Source of the DNA: Paracyclopina nana
Taxonomy: Eukaryota; Arthropoda; Copepoda; Cyclopoida; Cyclopettidae
DNA: 64,000 bases
Direction: 5' to 3'
Assembly (NCBI GenBank): GCA_019096065.1
Contig: JAGUCH010000002.1
Location: 16,442,501 to 16,506,500, forward strand
Part shown: positions 12,644-22,936 of the stretch, piece by piece
How positions within the stretch are numbered: the first letter of the stretch is position 1
How the letters are laid out: each line of letters begins with the position of its first letter
Notes under the pieces: generated by a model
Databases searched by the model: none
Told to the model about the DNA's origin: nothing
The model's input: only the letters and a program-made list of their open reading frames with translations
Made by a program: the position numbers and the translations under genes

Positions 12644-14184
12644 ATGATGTCCGGCTCATCCAAAGTCATCAAGATCAGCTCCATGGATCCTTTGCCGCCA
12701 AGCTTTCTAAGGAAAAGCTATGGGTACTTCAAAGGTGGAGGTGAACCGATGATTTACAAAGAGGCCAAATGGTTCCTCAGACTGACGAGGTGGACTTTGA
12801 CCACTCCTTTGACCAAAGGCTCCACTGAAGCATTTCCTTGGGTATTCGAAAAAAACAGCTCAATTCACATCTGGTCACAGATTTGGTTGATCATCCTTAT
12901 TATTATTGGGTGTCTCAGAGTAAGTCACGTTGTTGCATGCACAGATGAATAAGCCTGATTCACCTATTTTTTAAGTGCTTGATCACATTCAATTTGGCCG
13001 AAAATACCATTTCTCGGCTGGATGCTTCATCAAGAGCCCTACCAGACTACTTTCTTTTGGTGGCTTTGGTGGGATTCAGCATTAAAAGAAGCCCAATCGT
13101 AAGAGAGCTGCTGAAAGATTTCGACATATTTCCTAACTGCAAGCAAGTTTGGTTTCAGGTTGTCAAAGTTTTGCAAAAGTTTGCTGCATTCGACGAGGCC
13201 TTGTTAAGCCATAATATTCGATCCGAAGGGAATGTGAAATTCGAACTTTTTGTGCTTTTCATCACTGTCTGCTATGCCTCTGCATTCACTGCTTTCGGCT
13301 TCTTGATTGGAAATGAGTCCTGCCAATTTGATTACTTTGGCCTGATTGAGACTGTTTTCCAGCATTGTGCATTCACTTTTGCTCTGAACGGAATTTACTC
13401 CACAATTGTGGCCTGCATTTATGGATCTCAATATCTCCTATTTTTGTTCATGCTCTCTAGTTTCAATGATCGACTGAGAGCCTTGCAAGAACGAATGATC
13501 ATTCGACGCGAGCTTTGGAAAAATGAGTTGAACATTTTCCCTGACTTGCTCGATGAGCTGATTGAAATTTTGAAGACTATCATAGACGCTAATTCACCTA
13601 TGGTGTTCATTCGATATCTCGCTTCTCTCATAACCACAATCATGCTCGTTTACTTTTCATTTGTGGTCATCAGTTGGTGTCATTATGACATAGCCTTTTT
13701 CATCCTATGCTATGTCTCTTTTGATGTCATTTCAATCTATTCCCTGGCTAATTACTGCCAAATCATCATAAATAGAGCAGACAGGATGAAGCATTATTTG
13801 AAATCAAGCGCAAGTGGATATTTGCTCTTGGACAGCGAGAGCCAAGAAAAGGTTTCTTTCATTTCATCAATATCTGAAAGGCTTCGTTTAAGATTATTCT
13901 TTTAGTGTCGCGTCATGTCTGGTTACTTGGAACAAGTTGAAACAACCTTGAGTGCCACAGGCTTTTTTGGACTCTCCAGGCACTCTTTCATGATGGTATA
14001 TTTTGTAGCTTCACCAAAAAAAGCATAATGCGCACAAAAACTTATTCTCCAGATGGTGAATACAATGGCAACTTTTCTGGTTATCATATTTCAGTTCCAA
14101 ATTGATTCTCACGAGGACAGTGATGGTGGCGGACATTGTGATTATGGAACTCCTGCATATGCAAACCACACTGGCTCACACTGA
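12644..14184 (+). CDS. Gustatory receptor family protein (arthropod 7TM chemoreceptor)
   Basis: Gustatory receptors are seven-transmembrane ligand-gated channels in chemosensory neurons. Four exons (12644-12919, 12976-13851, 13906-13995, 14053-14184) all join in phase 0, giving 457 residues. Hydrophobic segments include IWSQIWLIILIIIGCLR, YFLLVALVGFSI, FELFVLFITVCYASAFTAF and SLITTIMLVYFSFVVISW. The last short exons carry the family hallmark: a leucine/serine-rich stretch (SATGFFGLSRHSFMM) followed by MATFLVIIFQFQ, which matches the TYhhhhhQF signature of TM7 with Ala-Thr in place of Thr-Tyr. Several phase-0 introns near the 3' end are typical of the family. A 27-residue hydrophilic C-terminal tail after TM7 (SHEDSDGGGHCDYG...) is longer than usual. 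ATGs at 12644, 12647 and 12680 are all possible starts. Confidence 0.85.
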
Positions 14185-14783
14185 TTTCAAATTTCATTTT
14201 CATGACTAGCTAAAGAAATATTCTAGCAAAAGAGTCAAGTTTGTACTCTGTATTTCAATGTTTTAGGGTACTCACCCTACTTGCTAAAAGAGGGCTCACA
14301 CATAGATACAAAAGTGATCTCAAATAGATCCATAAGAGATGTCATCATATTGTAACGCCAGGCATTAATACTTTTATCAAAGAGCAGTGGATAAGTTGAA
14401 TCAAAATCATTGATAAGACATGTGAAATATGGTCATAGAATAAAACATTCAAATATATCTTGAGATCTGGAGATTTGCTTGATTTCAAGAGCCTGGATCT
14501 TGATGTAGGGCCACTTTTGCTTGCAAGTAGCTCTGGTGGCTTCTTTTTTGTCCACAATATCATCCTGCTCAGCCCTGAGAGCTTTGCGATCTTTGGAAGT
14601 CCTGCTCCTTCAAGGTTTTGAGGTTTGGCCAGAGTAGTTTGCTCGTACAATTTTTAAAGGGGGAAAGCTGAATTGGTCTTAGTACACATACAACAATGAT
14701 GCGTTTTGATGCAGTCGATGCTCAAGACTAGAGTTGCAGAAGCGGAGTAACATAGGGAGCCTGGCGTGTAAATTACGTATGAT
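14185..14783. other. Intergenic region with a possible exon remnant
   Basis: Around 14,460-14,600 on the minus strand is a frame beginning near KDRKALRAEQDDIVDKKEA after a CAG acceptor-like site. No partner exon or family was found, so it is not called as a gene. Confidence 0.25.
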
Positions 14784-15032
14784 TTAGCTCATGTGCTTGC
14801 TGAGGAACTTGGCCATGCCAAAGCCCCTCATCTTGTCCTCGCCAAACACTCTCGACATTTTCTTGTCGGGCGTGAAGAACTGCTTGTTCTCCGGATCCTG
14901 GAGCCTGTGCTCCTTGATGTAAGCCCACAGTTGTTTGATACACTCGCCCCGACTGGCCTCCGTTTTGCCCACGATCTCGGACAACTCGGGGGACAACGTG
15001 TAAGCCTTGGTCAATCCGGTTCCTTTTGGCAT
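14784..15032 (-). CDS. Small SWIB/MDM2-domain protein
   Basis: The SWIB fold is shared by SWI/SNF BAF60 proteins and the p53-binding domain of MDM2. Stand-alone versions occur in eukaryotes and bacteria. This single-exon gene encodes 82 residues that are almost entirely the domain: AYTLSPELSEIVGKTEASR, ECIKQLWAYIKEHRLQDPEN, KQFFTPDKKMSRVFG and a C-terminal MAKFLSKHM helix. The start MPKGTGLTK matches the usual short N-terminus. It probably binds chromatin or transcription complexes, which is inference from the family. Confidence 0.93.
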   Translation of the reverse strand: MPKGTGLTKAYTLSPELSEIVGKTEASRGECIKQLWAYIKEHRLQDPENKQFFTPDKKMSRVFGEDKMRGFGMAKFLSKHMS

Positions 15033-15401
15033 GGTTGGTTTTTAAGAAGAGTATAACAATCGTTAAGGATGCAAGGAATGAAGCTTTGACGCTTTCAAGC
15101 TAACGCAAGCGAATGATGCAAAAAGAGAGAGAGATCGAATTTCTAAGACAAGACTGACGCCAACAGTTTTCACCAAAGTTTTGTGGCTTCATGAAGCATA
15201 ATATAGGTATAGTTTGATAAGTATTAAAAATTGTTGATATTTTTGAGGAAGAGTGCAAGCAACATGCTTTTCAGCAGATTAAAATGAGGTGTTTTGAAAT
15301 CTTTGATTGCCTTAAAATATGCGGCTCAACTTCCCGGAATTTTGCTTGATTTTCTGAAGATAAGCGATTTTCATGCTTATAATTTTTTGGTCAATTTTGA
15401 A

Positions 15402-16613
15402 ATGTTTTCTGCCAAGTCATTCCTTCAAGATTGGCGATTATGTATGTTGGCCAACTTCTTGATTTTAAATTGCTTGGACAGCTCAGTTTTCGACGCTGAA
15501 GTTTGTCTCTTTCTCTCTTTACTGTTTCCCTCCATGATTGCTTCTGAAGCCTTGAGTGAAGTTCTTCAGTTAGCATGGAAAAAGCAGTTGCCCAAAAAAG
15601 GCCGCGTAAAGCATTTACTTGGGGCATTTGCTTGGATCATTTTCATCAAAATTCAGCATCAAGTCGACACTCAGGTAAGTGACAATTAAATCTTTTCACA
15701 TTATATAAATTTGGAGCCATTTTGCTATTTCAGACGTTACTTTGTAATTTTGGAACAATTGCTGTTCTATGGGCGAGTATTTGTTTCCTAGACCTTGTGA
15801 GCTACATCTACTTTTATTCTCAAAACGCCAATTCAACTAATTATCTCTTTAGAACTTTTCTGATCCGGAGAAGCAAGATGGTTTGGCAATTTGCAGTGCT
15901 TTGATGTACTGGAGGGGCTACTTGGAACATGTGGCCAATTTCCTCTGTAAGCAAATCTTTGCAAGAATATCATGACAGTCGTGATTAATTTCTCCAATAG
16001 GTGAATCCCATTTCACTGAGCATGCTACACGCTTTCCAGAGCACAAGGTTGACATCAATGCTCTCATTGTGGTGGTCCCAAACAGCTGCAGTTTTCCCAG
16101 TCAGCTTAATAGAGACTTGAACGGATTAGAAATCATAGTTAGTATGAGTTAAGAATCTTTGACAGTCATGAGCTATTTCTCTATTGCAGGACTCTCTGAT
16201 GTGTGAAGTACCTCTTGGAAACGTGATGCTCAACAGGAGGCCTCCAATTAAACTGACACCGGTTAAAATATATCATGGGACCAAGGCTGTCAAAGCTCTA
16301 CTCAATTTTCCTACTTGCTTGAATGGGCTATGTAATAATTTTCTTTAAGTGACCATTTCCCTTTTTTATCTTACTTTTTTTCATAGTGACGGAGAATCCA
16401 GCTAAGCAGATTCAAGCAGAAAAATTCATTCAAATACTGGAAGATAAACTCAAAGGCAACATGCTAATCCGGATTCTTCGTATCAATGATGGTAAATGAT
16501 CTATGACTTGTCATGATTTTTCAAGTATTTTTTAATTTTATTTAGATGGCCATGAGGAAAATCCACTCATCTATGGGCAAAGGCTATATCACGCCATTAA
16601 AGAGCTCTCATAG
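15402..16613 (+). CDS. STING: STING homologue (cyclic dinucleotide receptor, four TM plus ligand-binding domain)
   Basis: STING is an ER membrane dimer that binds cyclic dinucleotides made by cGAS-like receptors and triggers innate antiviral signalling. Seven exons join in phase: 15402-15674, 15734-15796, 15853-15946, 16001-16137, 16190-16331, 16387-16491 and 16546-16613, for 293 residues. Four N-terminal hydrophobic segments are visible (around residues 10-25, 30-55, 75-90 and 93-112). The cytosolic domain follows: DGLAICSALMYWRGYL aligns with the GLAWSYYIGYL helix and keeps the Gly-Tyr that stacks on the ligand base. NALIVVVPNSCSFP matches the LYILLPLDCGVP strand, KIYHGT the lid region, and AEKFIQILEDKL...LIRILRINDD the last helix and strand. 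It stops at LYHAIKELS with no C-terminal tail for TBK1/IRF3, as in other invertebrate STINGs. The start at 15402 is the first ATG in frame. Confidence 0.82.
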
Positions 16614-16623
16614 TATTTAATTT

Positions 16624-17840
16624 TCACCCTTTGCAAGTGCAATCACGACAGAATTTGGGGTTGACAAAGCCGCAGCAATCTCCTCCGTCAAAGTCGCATT
16701 CAGGTACGTTCAAGTCATCGTCACAGAACAAGTCTTTGTAATTATCAGGTTGAGTGCATCTTTCAGGTGGAATGTCAACCGTTTCTTGCCCTCCATTCTG
16801 GCAGCAAATTAAGGCTTTTAAGGAAACGATTTTTTTGTACTTTTGATTTTCTCACCATGACAGTCAATATGAAGTCAAGGTAGAAATGAACGTTGGTGTA
16901 AACTCCATACACCTTGTCCAATCCGCAGCCTTTGCCCCAACTTGTGATGCCAACGACGACCGCTTTGCCAAAATGCTCACAAACCAAAGGCCCTCCGGAA
17001 TCAGCTTGGCACGAGTCCTTGTTGTTCCCTCCAGCACAAACCATGTTGGCATTGAGGTATGTCAAGTCGTATCCACATTCTTCAAGGGGGAAAACTGACA
17101 CTGTGGCTCTTTGCAGAACTCTTGGGTATTTAAGGGACTCAACTTTGCCCCATCCGCTTATGAGGCAACCACTTCGGGGCATTTGCTCCGCATTGGGCAG
17201 ACATGCTGGTCCAACATTTTCGTTGAATTCAAAAGGCTCATCCAGCTCAATGATGGCAATGTCATTGCTCTTTTCAGACCTCCTTTGATATGCCCTGGTT
17301 CTGTTGTTGTAGCCCAGAGGGAAGTGCAGCCTCTTGATCCTCCTCAGCTGAATTGTCAAATGGATTGTTTGCAACGAAAAATAATGATGATTTTGATGTA
17401 CTTGAGTGCTTCCAGTCTCCGACTTGGTTTGCACTATGGTGTAAGCTCCGGCTGCCACCGTGAACATTTGGTAGGGATTTTGGTCAAAGCAGTGCATGGC
17501 TGTGAGCACGAAATTCCTGCCAATTATGGTTCCTCCGCACCAAATGAGATTGTCGCCATCAATGATCAAATTCAAGGCAACTTGGTACGGAATCGGCCTC
17601 AATGCGGGATCACCATGCACGATTTGAGCCGATATTCCTCTCTTGGCTTCTCTTGGCATGTCCACTAGCGAAAATATGGAAAATATTCAACTTTTTAAGA
17701 GTGTTTTTTCGAGTTGGGTTACCGCACTGTGGATAGGCCATCAAGGATGTGCAATAGGCGAGAATAATCTAAAAATAGCAATTAAATTAATTTTAGCTCT
17801 TATTCAAGGGAGACAAACTCAAGACCGGAATTAGTTTCAT
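16624..17840 (-). CDS. Secreted trypsin-like serine protease with C-terminal LNR-type domain
   Basis: Five exons on the minus strand (17840-17826, 17768-17723, 17664-17402, 17347-16856, 16797-16624) give 329 residues. The first two exons encode a signal peptide, MKLIPIILAYCTSLMAYPQC. A peptidase S1 domain follows with TAMHC (His), NDIAIIEL (Asp) and DSCQADSGGP (Ser). The Asp six residues before the catalytic Ser predicts trypsin-like specificity. The residue at chymotrypsin position 193 is Ala instead of the normally invariant oxyanion-hole Gly. After the protease domain, exon 5 adds a Cys-rich tail with LFCDDDLNVPECDFDGGDCC, matching Lin-12/Notch repeats (LNR). The 54-bp intron at 17401-17348 is a multiple of three and open, so it could be read through by mistake. 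The first intron has an unusual GTCTTG donor, so the N-terminus is less certain. Confidence 0.85.
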
Positions 17841-18322
17841 GTCGATATAAATGGCGTCACGGTCAGTGTGCAAATTGAGCTTGACGCAATTCATTCTTAA
17901 CAGAATAAGGTAGATATGATTTAGGTTGATTTTTACTTTTATTTTGCAATTAAAAGTCAGTTTTTGGGCAGGCATTTCTATGTTTGCTGAAGTGTGCATA
18001 ATTTAGCTGCAATTTACCTGAAATAGCTCAAATGCGCAAAATTAGCAACGTTTTAAAAAGCTGCTTTCACTCACATTTTTGCAATGACGTCACGGGCTTT
18101 AACGAGTTGCGTCATTAGGAAGACAATTAAAATTGCAGTTCGTTCTTCATCCCAATGAAGCCAATTCTACCTTATTTTTCTATTACCCAACTTTTTCAGG
18201 CCATTTTTACCTTTTGGCCATTACTAGCTTGTTTACTATTAGGAGTCAAGGTTGAATGTTTTTCCCCTCTTTACATTTGCATTATTGCTGAATTATGCTT
18301 TTTTTTTATTCCTCTAGTCAAA
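17841..18322. promoter_or_regulatory. Intergenic promoter region between divergent genes
   Basis: This holds the promoters of the protease (minus) and the His-rich peptide gene (plus). An acceptor site ending at 18,317 suggests a 5'UTR intron for the latter. No other feature is seen. Confidence 0.35.
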
Positions 18323-18757
18323 ATGAGCAAGTATTTGCTTTTTTGGGCCATTTGCTGCTTTTTCCTATGGATGAGTGTCGTATTTTCCCTGCCAGCTCCA
18401 GAAGCTGGACCAGAGCCTCATTTTGGCCGTGGAAGGCTCAAGCATAGGAATTTTGGCCATCACAGGAGAAACTTGAGAAAGCACCATAATAGCAAGGAAA
18501 AGCACGCACATCATAGAAGAAACCATCACAGCAATAAGGAAAATGTGTCAAGTCATGAAAAATTCACTACAACTTTGGCTAGCTCAACAATTGCGAACTC
18601 TGCCAAATTGGATTACGGCATCAACTTGAACTATGATGATCGGTACTATAATTATGACGAGCTTGCTGGAATTGCTCATTTGCCTACTGACGTCACTGTG
18701 GTCGTTACTTATGGTGATCCGGATGATGCAGAGTATGACTATGAGTACAATTACTGA
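18323..18757 (+). CDS. Secreted His/Arg-rich then acidic Tyr-rich peptide
   Basis: This gene encodes 144 residues. The ATG follows a TTCCTCTAG acceptor by five bases, the layout seen in the other peptide genes here. A signal peptide (MSKYLLFWAICCFFLWMSVVFS) is followed by a Pro/Glu linker, LPAPEAGPEPHFGRG, similar to the neighbouring GY-rich peptides. The middle (about residues 35-75) is strongly basic and His-rich, with runs such as HHRRN and KHAHHRRNHH. The C-terminal third is acidic and Tyr-rich (DDRYYNYDE, DPDDAEYDYEYNY). The basic part recalls histatin-like antimicrobial or metal-binding peptides, and the acidic part could neutralise it as a propiece. Both ideas are inference. The family is not recognised. 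Confidence 0.7.
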   Translation: MSKYLLFWAICCFFLWMSVVFSLPAPEAGPEPHFGRGRLKHRNFGHHRRNLRKHHNSKEKHAHHRRNHHSNKENVSSHEKFTTTLASSTIANSAKLDYGINLNYDDRYYNYDELAGIAHLPTDVTVVVTYGDPDDAEYDYEYNY

Positions 18758-19120
18758 CTTCTCTAATCATGGATCAAATTGATGTCATCAATCCAGAAAA
18801 ATTCAGTTTTCTGCATACTTGATTCTAATTTTGGTTCAAGCTATTCTTTTGATTTTCTGCATATATAAACTTGTGGTTTTGGCTTTTTTCTCTATTTGCA
18901 TACATAGCAGAAGATTCGGTTTTATACCGGGCTGCTCCGAATTTTTCCCAGGTCATCAATTTTGCCCAAGAATCATTGCACTGCAAGATATCAAGTTTCA
19001 GTTGCAACTCTGCTTCAAAGCTTGAAATCAGGTTGAAGTGGAATTGTTTGCAGGGGCTTTTACCCACTGTGTCCAAGCGGTACAAGTTGGGTACAAGTTC
19101 GGTATTTCCCCTGGAATCGG
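18758..19120. other. Intergenic region between peptide genes
   Basis: This holds the 3'UTR of the His/Arg-rich gene and upstream sequence of the next. Nothing else is supported. Confidence 0.35.
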
Positions 19121-19128
19121 TATAAAAG
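19121..19128 (+). promoter_or_regulatory. TATA box of GY/His-rich peptide gene
   Basis: TATAAAAG precedes a non-coding exon ending at 19,194 (GTAAGA donor). A 53-bp intron ends at CTTTAG (19,247). Confidence 0.75.
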
Positions 19129-19258
19129 CTCGGCTTTGTGCCAATGATTTCACATTAACCTTTTGGAGGCAAGTGAAGACAAAATCCCAGCAAAGTAAGA
19201 ACATATAATATTAATCTATAAACCTAATAAAGGCTGTTTTTCTTTAGTCTCTTGCAAG

Positions 19259-19531
19259 ATGCACCGATCTACAATTTTGGCCTTTTGCTGCCTCATGGCC
19301 TTGGCCTTGACTGTCGCTCTCCCCGCTCCAGAGCCTGAGCCTCAGCCCATTTTTGGCCTCTTCGGAGGCTATGGAGGTCATAACCACTATGGTGGTTACG
19401 GAGGCCACGGAGGTTACGGAGGTTACGGCCATCACCACCATCATCATGGTCATCACCACCATGGCCATCATCATCATCATCACCATGGACACTACCATGG
19501 TCATCACCATCATGGACATTACCATCATTGA
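19259..19531 (+). CDS. Secreted GY/His-rich peptide, PIFGL group
   Basis: This gene encodes 90 residues. The signal peptide MHRSTILAFCCLMALALTVA is followed by LPAPEPEPQPIFGLFGGYGG. Gly-Gly-Tyr repeats and then a His tail of alternating H-runs and Gly come next. The PIFGL motif recurs after the signal peptide in the genes at 19,914, 34,157 (PILGL), 36,542 and 43,977 (PTFGL). Gly/His-rich secreted peptides in arthropods are often antimicrobial or metal-binding, as in acanthoscurrin, ctenidin and armadillidin, but that role is inferred here. The exon starts at 19,248, and an AATAAA polyadenylation signal lies at 19,575-19,580. Confidence 0.85.
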   Translation: MHRSTILAFCCLMALALTVALPAPEPEPQPIFGLFGGYGGHNHYGGYGGHGGYGGYGHHHHHHGHHHHGHHHHHHHGHYHGHHHHGHYHH

Positions 19532-19913
19532 TGGCTTGAACAGATTTCATGATGTGAGTTGTCGATTAGCAATGAATAAAAGGTATATTCTTATGGTACG
19601 TACTGCAAAAGGTATGTTTTCTTAACGTCTTTAAATAACAACGGATCGCCCTTTTTTTGCTTCTTGATTGTTGACATTACAAGTGTTAGTCCTACCTCTT
19701 TTTTTGGAAACTTGACATAACTCTTTGGTGGTAATAAATGCAATGGAGGTTTCGACAGCCCTGATTTCCATGATCATCAGCATTGAATTTAACTCTTTAA
19801 CGATGATTTATTATCACAATGTGGACACTTTCAAGTTTGAATTGATAATACTATTTATTTGCATCATTCAGTTGTTTGGTTACTTTGAGCAATTATAATG
19901 GCATATAGTAAGG
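19532..19913. other. Spacer between convergent peptide genes
   Basis: This contains the 3'UTRs of the two facing genes. No other feature is seen. Confidence 0.35.
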
Positions 19914-20153
19914 CTAGTAATGATGATGGTCATCGTCATGGTCATCGTGGTAAAAATCGAGATGGTCGCCATGGAGATGATAATGCCCATGATGATGATC
20001 ATGATGATCATGGTCATAATAATTGCCGAAACCTCCATTGCCTCTGTTGCCGCCAAAGAGAAGATTGAAGAGTCCAAAAATTGGGGTAGGAGTAGCACTT
20101 GTCATGGCCGCAATCAGGAAGCAAAAAAAGGCTGAGACGTAGAAACGAGCCAT
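19914..20153 (-). CDS. Secreted Gly/Asp/His-rich peptide, PIFGL group
   Basis: This gene encodes 79 residues. The signal peptide MARFYVSAFFCFLIAAMTSA is followed by TPTPIFGLFNLLFGGNRGNGG and then a His/Asp-rich tail (YDHDHHDHHHGHYH and similar). Alternating His and Asp suggests divalent metal binding, which is inference. An acceptor (ATTCCAG) lies four bases upstream of the ATG on the minus strand, implying a non-coding first exon as in its neighbours. It converges with the gene at 19,259 and diverges from the one at 20,483. Confidence 0.8.
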   Translation of the reverse strand: MARFYVSAFFCFLIAAMTSATPTPIFGLFNLLFGGNRGNGGFGNYYDHDHHDHHHGHYHLHGDHLDFYHDDHDDDHHHY

Positions 20154-20482
20154 TTTTCTGGAATAGCAGCAATAGTCAATTAATCAATCATAATAATATT
20201 GATGCAAGCTATTACTCGCTATGACTTGAGTCAAATGTATGCAAATCGAGATTTTGCAGTTTCTTTTATGCACGAGTACGGTAAATAACCTAGTTCTTTG
20301 CGCGCGCCAGTTTTTACCAGTTTAGGTACACAACGATTTTCTTCACTCCGGTTATTACCCTGATTTTGGTACATGCGCGTACGCACGCGCGCACGGCTGC
20401 CTCGCGGTTCATAAGACGGCTTCTTTTTCTTATTCTGCGCGCATAAAAAATAATCCATTGGCGAGACTGTAACAAATACGAA

Positions 20483-20803
20483 ATGCATTGCATTTTGCTG
20501 TTCCTGACAATTTTCTCGACTGCCTTGGCCTGGCCTCAGCCTCAGAGAGGCCAAGGGGCCAATAATGGCCTCGTTGGCGGAGATGGAAGCTTGCCTTCAA
20601 ATTCTGGAGTCCAAATCGGGTCTGGATTGATTGAACACCTTTCGGGCTTGGGAAAGCGCGGAGGTCATAAGCATGGGAATTCCGGACGGTTTGGAGGCCA
20701 AAATGGAGGCCAGCAAGGAGGTCAAGAAGAAGATCACCGTGGAGGTTATCATGGAGGTCATAGGCATCATGATGGCCACCGTCGTCGCCATCATCACTCT
20801 TAG
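20483..20803 (+). CDS. Secreted Gly/His-rich peptide with internal dibasic site
   Basis: This gene encodes 106 residues. The signal peptide MHCILLFLTIFSTALA precedes WPQPQRGQGANNGL. A dibasic site (SGLGKRGGHKHGNSG) could release a C-terminal basic Gly/Gln/His-rich peptide ending in HRRRHHHS. Unlike most neighbours there is no obvious intron between promoter and ATG; a TATA-like CATAAAAAAT lies about 40 bp upstream. The peptide family is not recognised. The shared secretion signal and composition place it with the cluster. Confidence 0.75.
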   Translation: MHCILLFLTIFSTALAWPQPQRGQGANNGLVGGDGSLPSNSGVQIGSGLIEHLSGLGKRGGHKHGNSGRFGGQNGGQQGGQEEDHRGGYHGGHRHHDGHRRRHHHS

Positions 20804-21247
20804 CCAAAATTATTTAAAAAATATCCATGTCAAAGTAAAATCTAACCAAAAAGGCCAAAAATAAGCCAAAATAAATTCTTTGCTTTTTTAAAGTGTGTTC
20901 TGCTGAATAAATCGTCTTTATTTTGGCAAAATATTGTTGCAAAAGCAAAAAAAAAGGACAAAATTCTTTCAAAAAAATTGCTTGAATTTGCTTTGTTGCG
21001 TGCTATTTTGGCACAAAAAAATGCACATTTTCCAAAGGTGAATTGTGGAATACTGCTTATTTAGCCAGTGATTTTGCTCCAATTATTTTTTTTTTTTGCT
21101 TGGTTTCACTTTTTGTGATGCCTTTTTTGAAAGTGCTGACGGTATAATACGGCGAAAACTGCGCTTTCATCGTTTGCGTCGCATTATTCCAGTTTGCATC
21201 GGTTGCTTGGTTTTTTCCCCAAGGTAAATGGAGCTCACAATACATGC
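20804..21247. other. Spacer between the Gly/His-rich peptide gene and the GGY locus
   Basis: This is AT-rich, with AATAAA signals near 20,870 and 20,905. No gene is supported. Confidence 0.35.
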
Positions 21248-22936
21248 TATAAAAAGATTTTAGCTCGTTATAACAAGTTCTTCTCTGTTACATCTCACCT
21301 AAGCTAAATTGAGCAAGTTGGATAACGAAAAACGTGGCCTTTTATGGTTACGGTCAAGGTTACGGAGGCTACATAGATTACGGAAGCTACGGAGGTTATG
21401 GAGGCTACGGAGGTTATGGAGGCTACGGAGGTTGTGGAGGCAACGGAGGCTTCACAGATTACGGAGGCGACGGAGGTTACGGAGGCTACGGAGGTTACGG
21501 AGGCTACGGAGTTTATGGAGGCTACGGAAGTTACGGAGGCTACGGAGGCTACGGAAGCTACATAGGTTATGGAGGCTACAGAGGTTACCGAGGCAACGGA
21601 GGTTACGGAGGCAACGGAGGTTACGGAGGCAACGGAGGTTACGGAGGCAACGGAGGTTACGGAGGCAACGGAGGTTACGGAGGCAACGGAGGTTACGGAG
21701 GCAACGGAGGTTACGGAGGCTATGTTGGCAACATAGGCTACGAAGGATACATAGTTTAAAGAGGCTACGGAGGTTACAGAGGCTTTGGAGGTTACGCAGG
21801 CTTTTGAGGTTACCGAGGCTACGGAGGTTACAGAGGCTTTGGAGGTTACGCAGGCTTTTGAGGTTACCGAGGCAACAGAGATTACTGAGGCAACGGAGGT
21901 TTTGGAGGCTACTGAGGTTACATAAGGCTACTTAGAATATGGAGGCTAATTAGAATATGGAGGCTGCAGAGGTTATGGAGGCTGCAGAGGTTATGGAGGC
22001 TACTTAGATTATGGAGGCTACAGGGGTTACCGAGGCAACAGAGATTACAGAGGCAACGGAGGTTACGGAGGGAACGGAGTATATGGAGGCTACGGAAGTT
22101 ACGGAGGCTACACAGCCTACGGAAGCTACATAGTTTAAGGAGGCTACGGAGGTTATGGAGGCTACGGAGGTTGTGGAGGCAACGGAGGCTTCACAGATTA
22201 CGGAGGCGACGGAGGTTACGGAGGCGACGGAGGTTACGGAGGCTACGGAGTTTATGGAGGCTACGGAAGTTACGGAGGCTACGGAGGCTACGGAAGCTAC
22301 ATAGGTTATGGAGGCTACAGAGGTTACCGAGGCAACGGAGGTTACGGAGGCAACGGAGGTTACGGAGGCAACGGAGGTTACGGAGGCAACGGAGGTTACG
22401 GAGGCAACGGAGGTTACGGAGGCAACGGAGGTTACGGAGGCAACGGAGGTTACGGAGGCTATGTTGGCAACATAGGCTACGAAGGATACATAGTTTAAAG
22501 AGGCTACGGAGGTTACAGAGGCTTTGGAGGTTACGCAGGCTTTTGAGGTTACCGAGGCTACGGAGGTTACAGAGGCTTTGGAGGTTACGCAGGCTTTTGA
22601 GGTTACCGAGGCAACAGAGATTACTGAGGCAACGGAGGTTTTGGAGGCTACTGAGGTTACATAAGGCTACTTAGAATATGGAGGCTAATTAGAATATGGA
22701 GGCTGCAGAGGTTATGGAGGCTGCAGAGGTTATGGAGGCTACTTAGATTATGGAGGCTACAGGGGTTACCGAGGCAACAGAGATTACAGAGGCAACGGAG
22801 GTTACGGAGGGAACGGAGTATATGGAGGCTACGGAAGTTACGGAGGCTACACAGCCTACGGAAGCTACATAGTTTAAGGAGGCTACGGAGGTTACGGAGG
22901 CTACGGAGGTTATGGAGGCTACGGAGGTTATGGAGG
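21248..22936 (+). pseudogene. Decayed GGY-repeat peptide locus, 5' part
   Basis: A TATA box (TATAAAAAG, 21,248-21,256) is followed by a long tract of GGAGGCTACGGAGGTTAC-type repeats encoding Gly-Gly-Tyr and Gly-Gly-Asn. The GGY frame is open from about 21,334 to 21,759 but has no ATG or signal peptide, and downstream it meets repeated stops. Because the repeat is purine-rich, another frame stays open and reads Arg/Leu repeats; I treat that as a shadow. About 739 bp (around 21,390-22,130) is repeated almost exactly at about 22,130-22,870. The LTR element then interrupts the tract. The lost start suggests decay, though an undetected upstream exon supplying a signal peptide is possible. Confidence 0.6.
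21390..22908 (+). repeat. 739-bp tandem duplication within the GGY tract
   Basis: Matching landmarks are offset by 739 bp: the unique GTTGTGGAGGCAAC occurs at 21,431 and 22,170, and ATAGTTTAAGG near 22,130 and 22,869. The second copy differs by few substitutions, so the duplication is recent or homogenised. Confidence 0.8.

Noticed and set aside
14345-14650. Possible minus-strand exon downstream of the gustatory receptor
   Set aside because: One frame is open with a CAG before it, but no partner exon, start or family was found.
19244-19528. Met/Val-rich minus-strand frames opposite the GY/His gene (also at 36,536 and 56,433)
   Set aside because: These are antisense readings of GGY and His codon repeats; promoters, signal peptides and splice sites support the other strand.
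21309-21935. Long Arg/Leu-rich open frame over the GGY tract (and its copy at 22,171-22,674)
   Set aside because: It is the shifted frame of GGAGGCTACGGAGGTTAC repeats, begins without ATG, and has no signal or domain.
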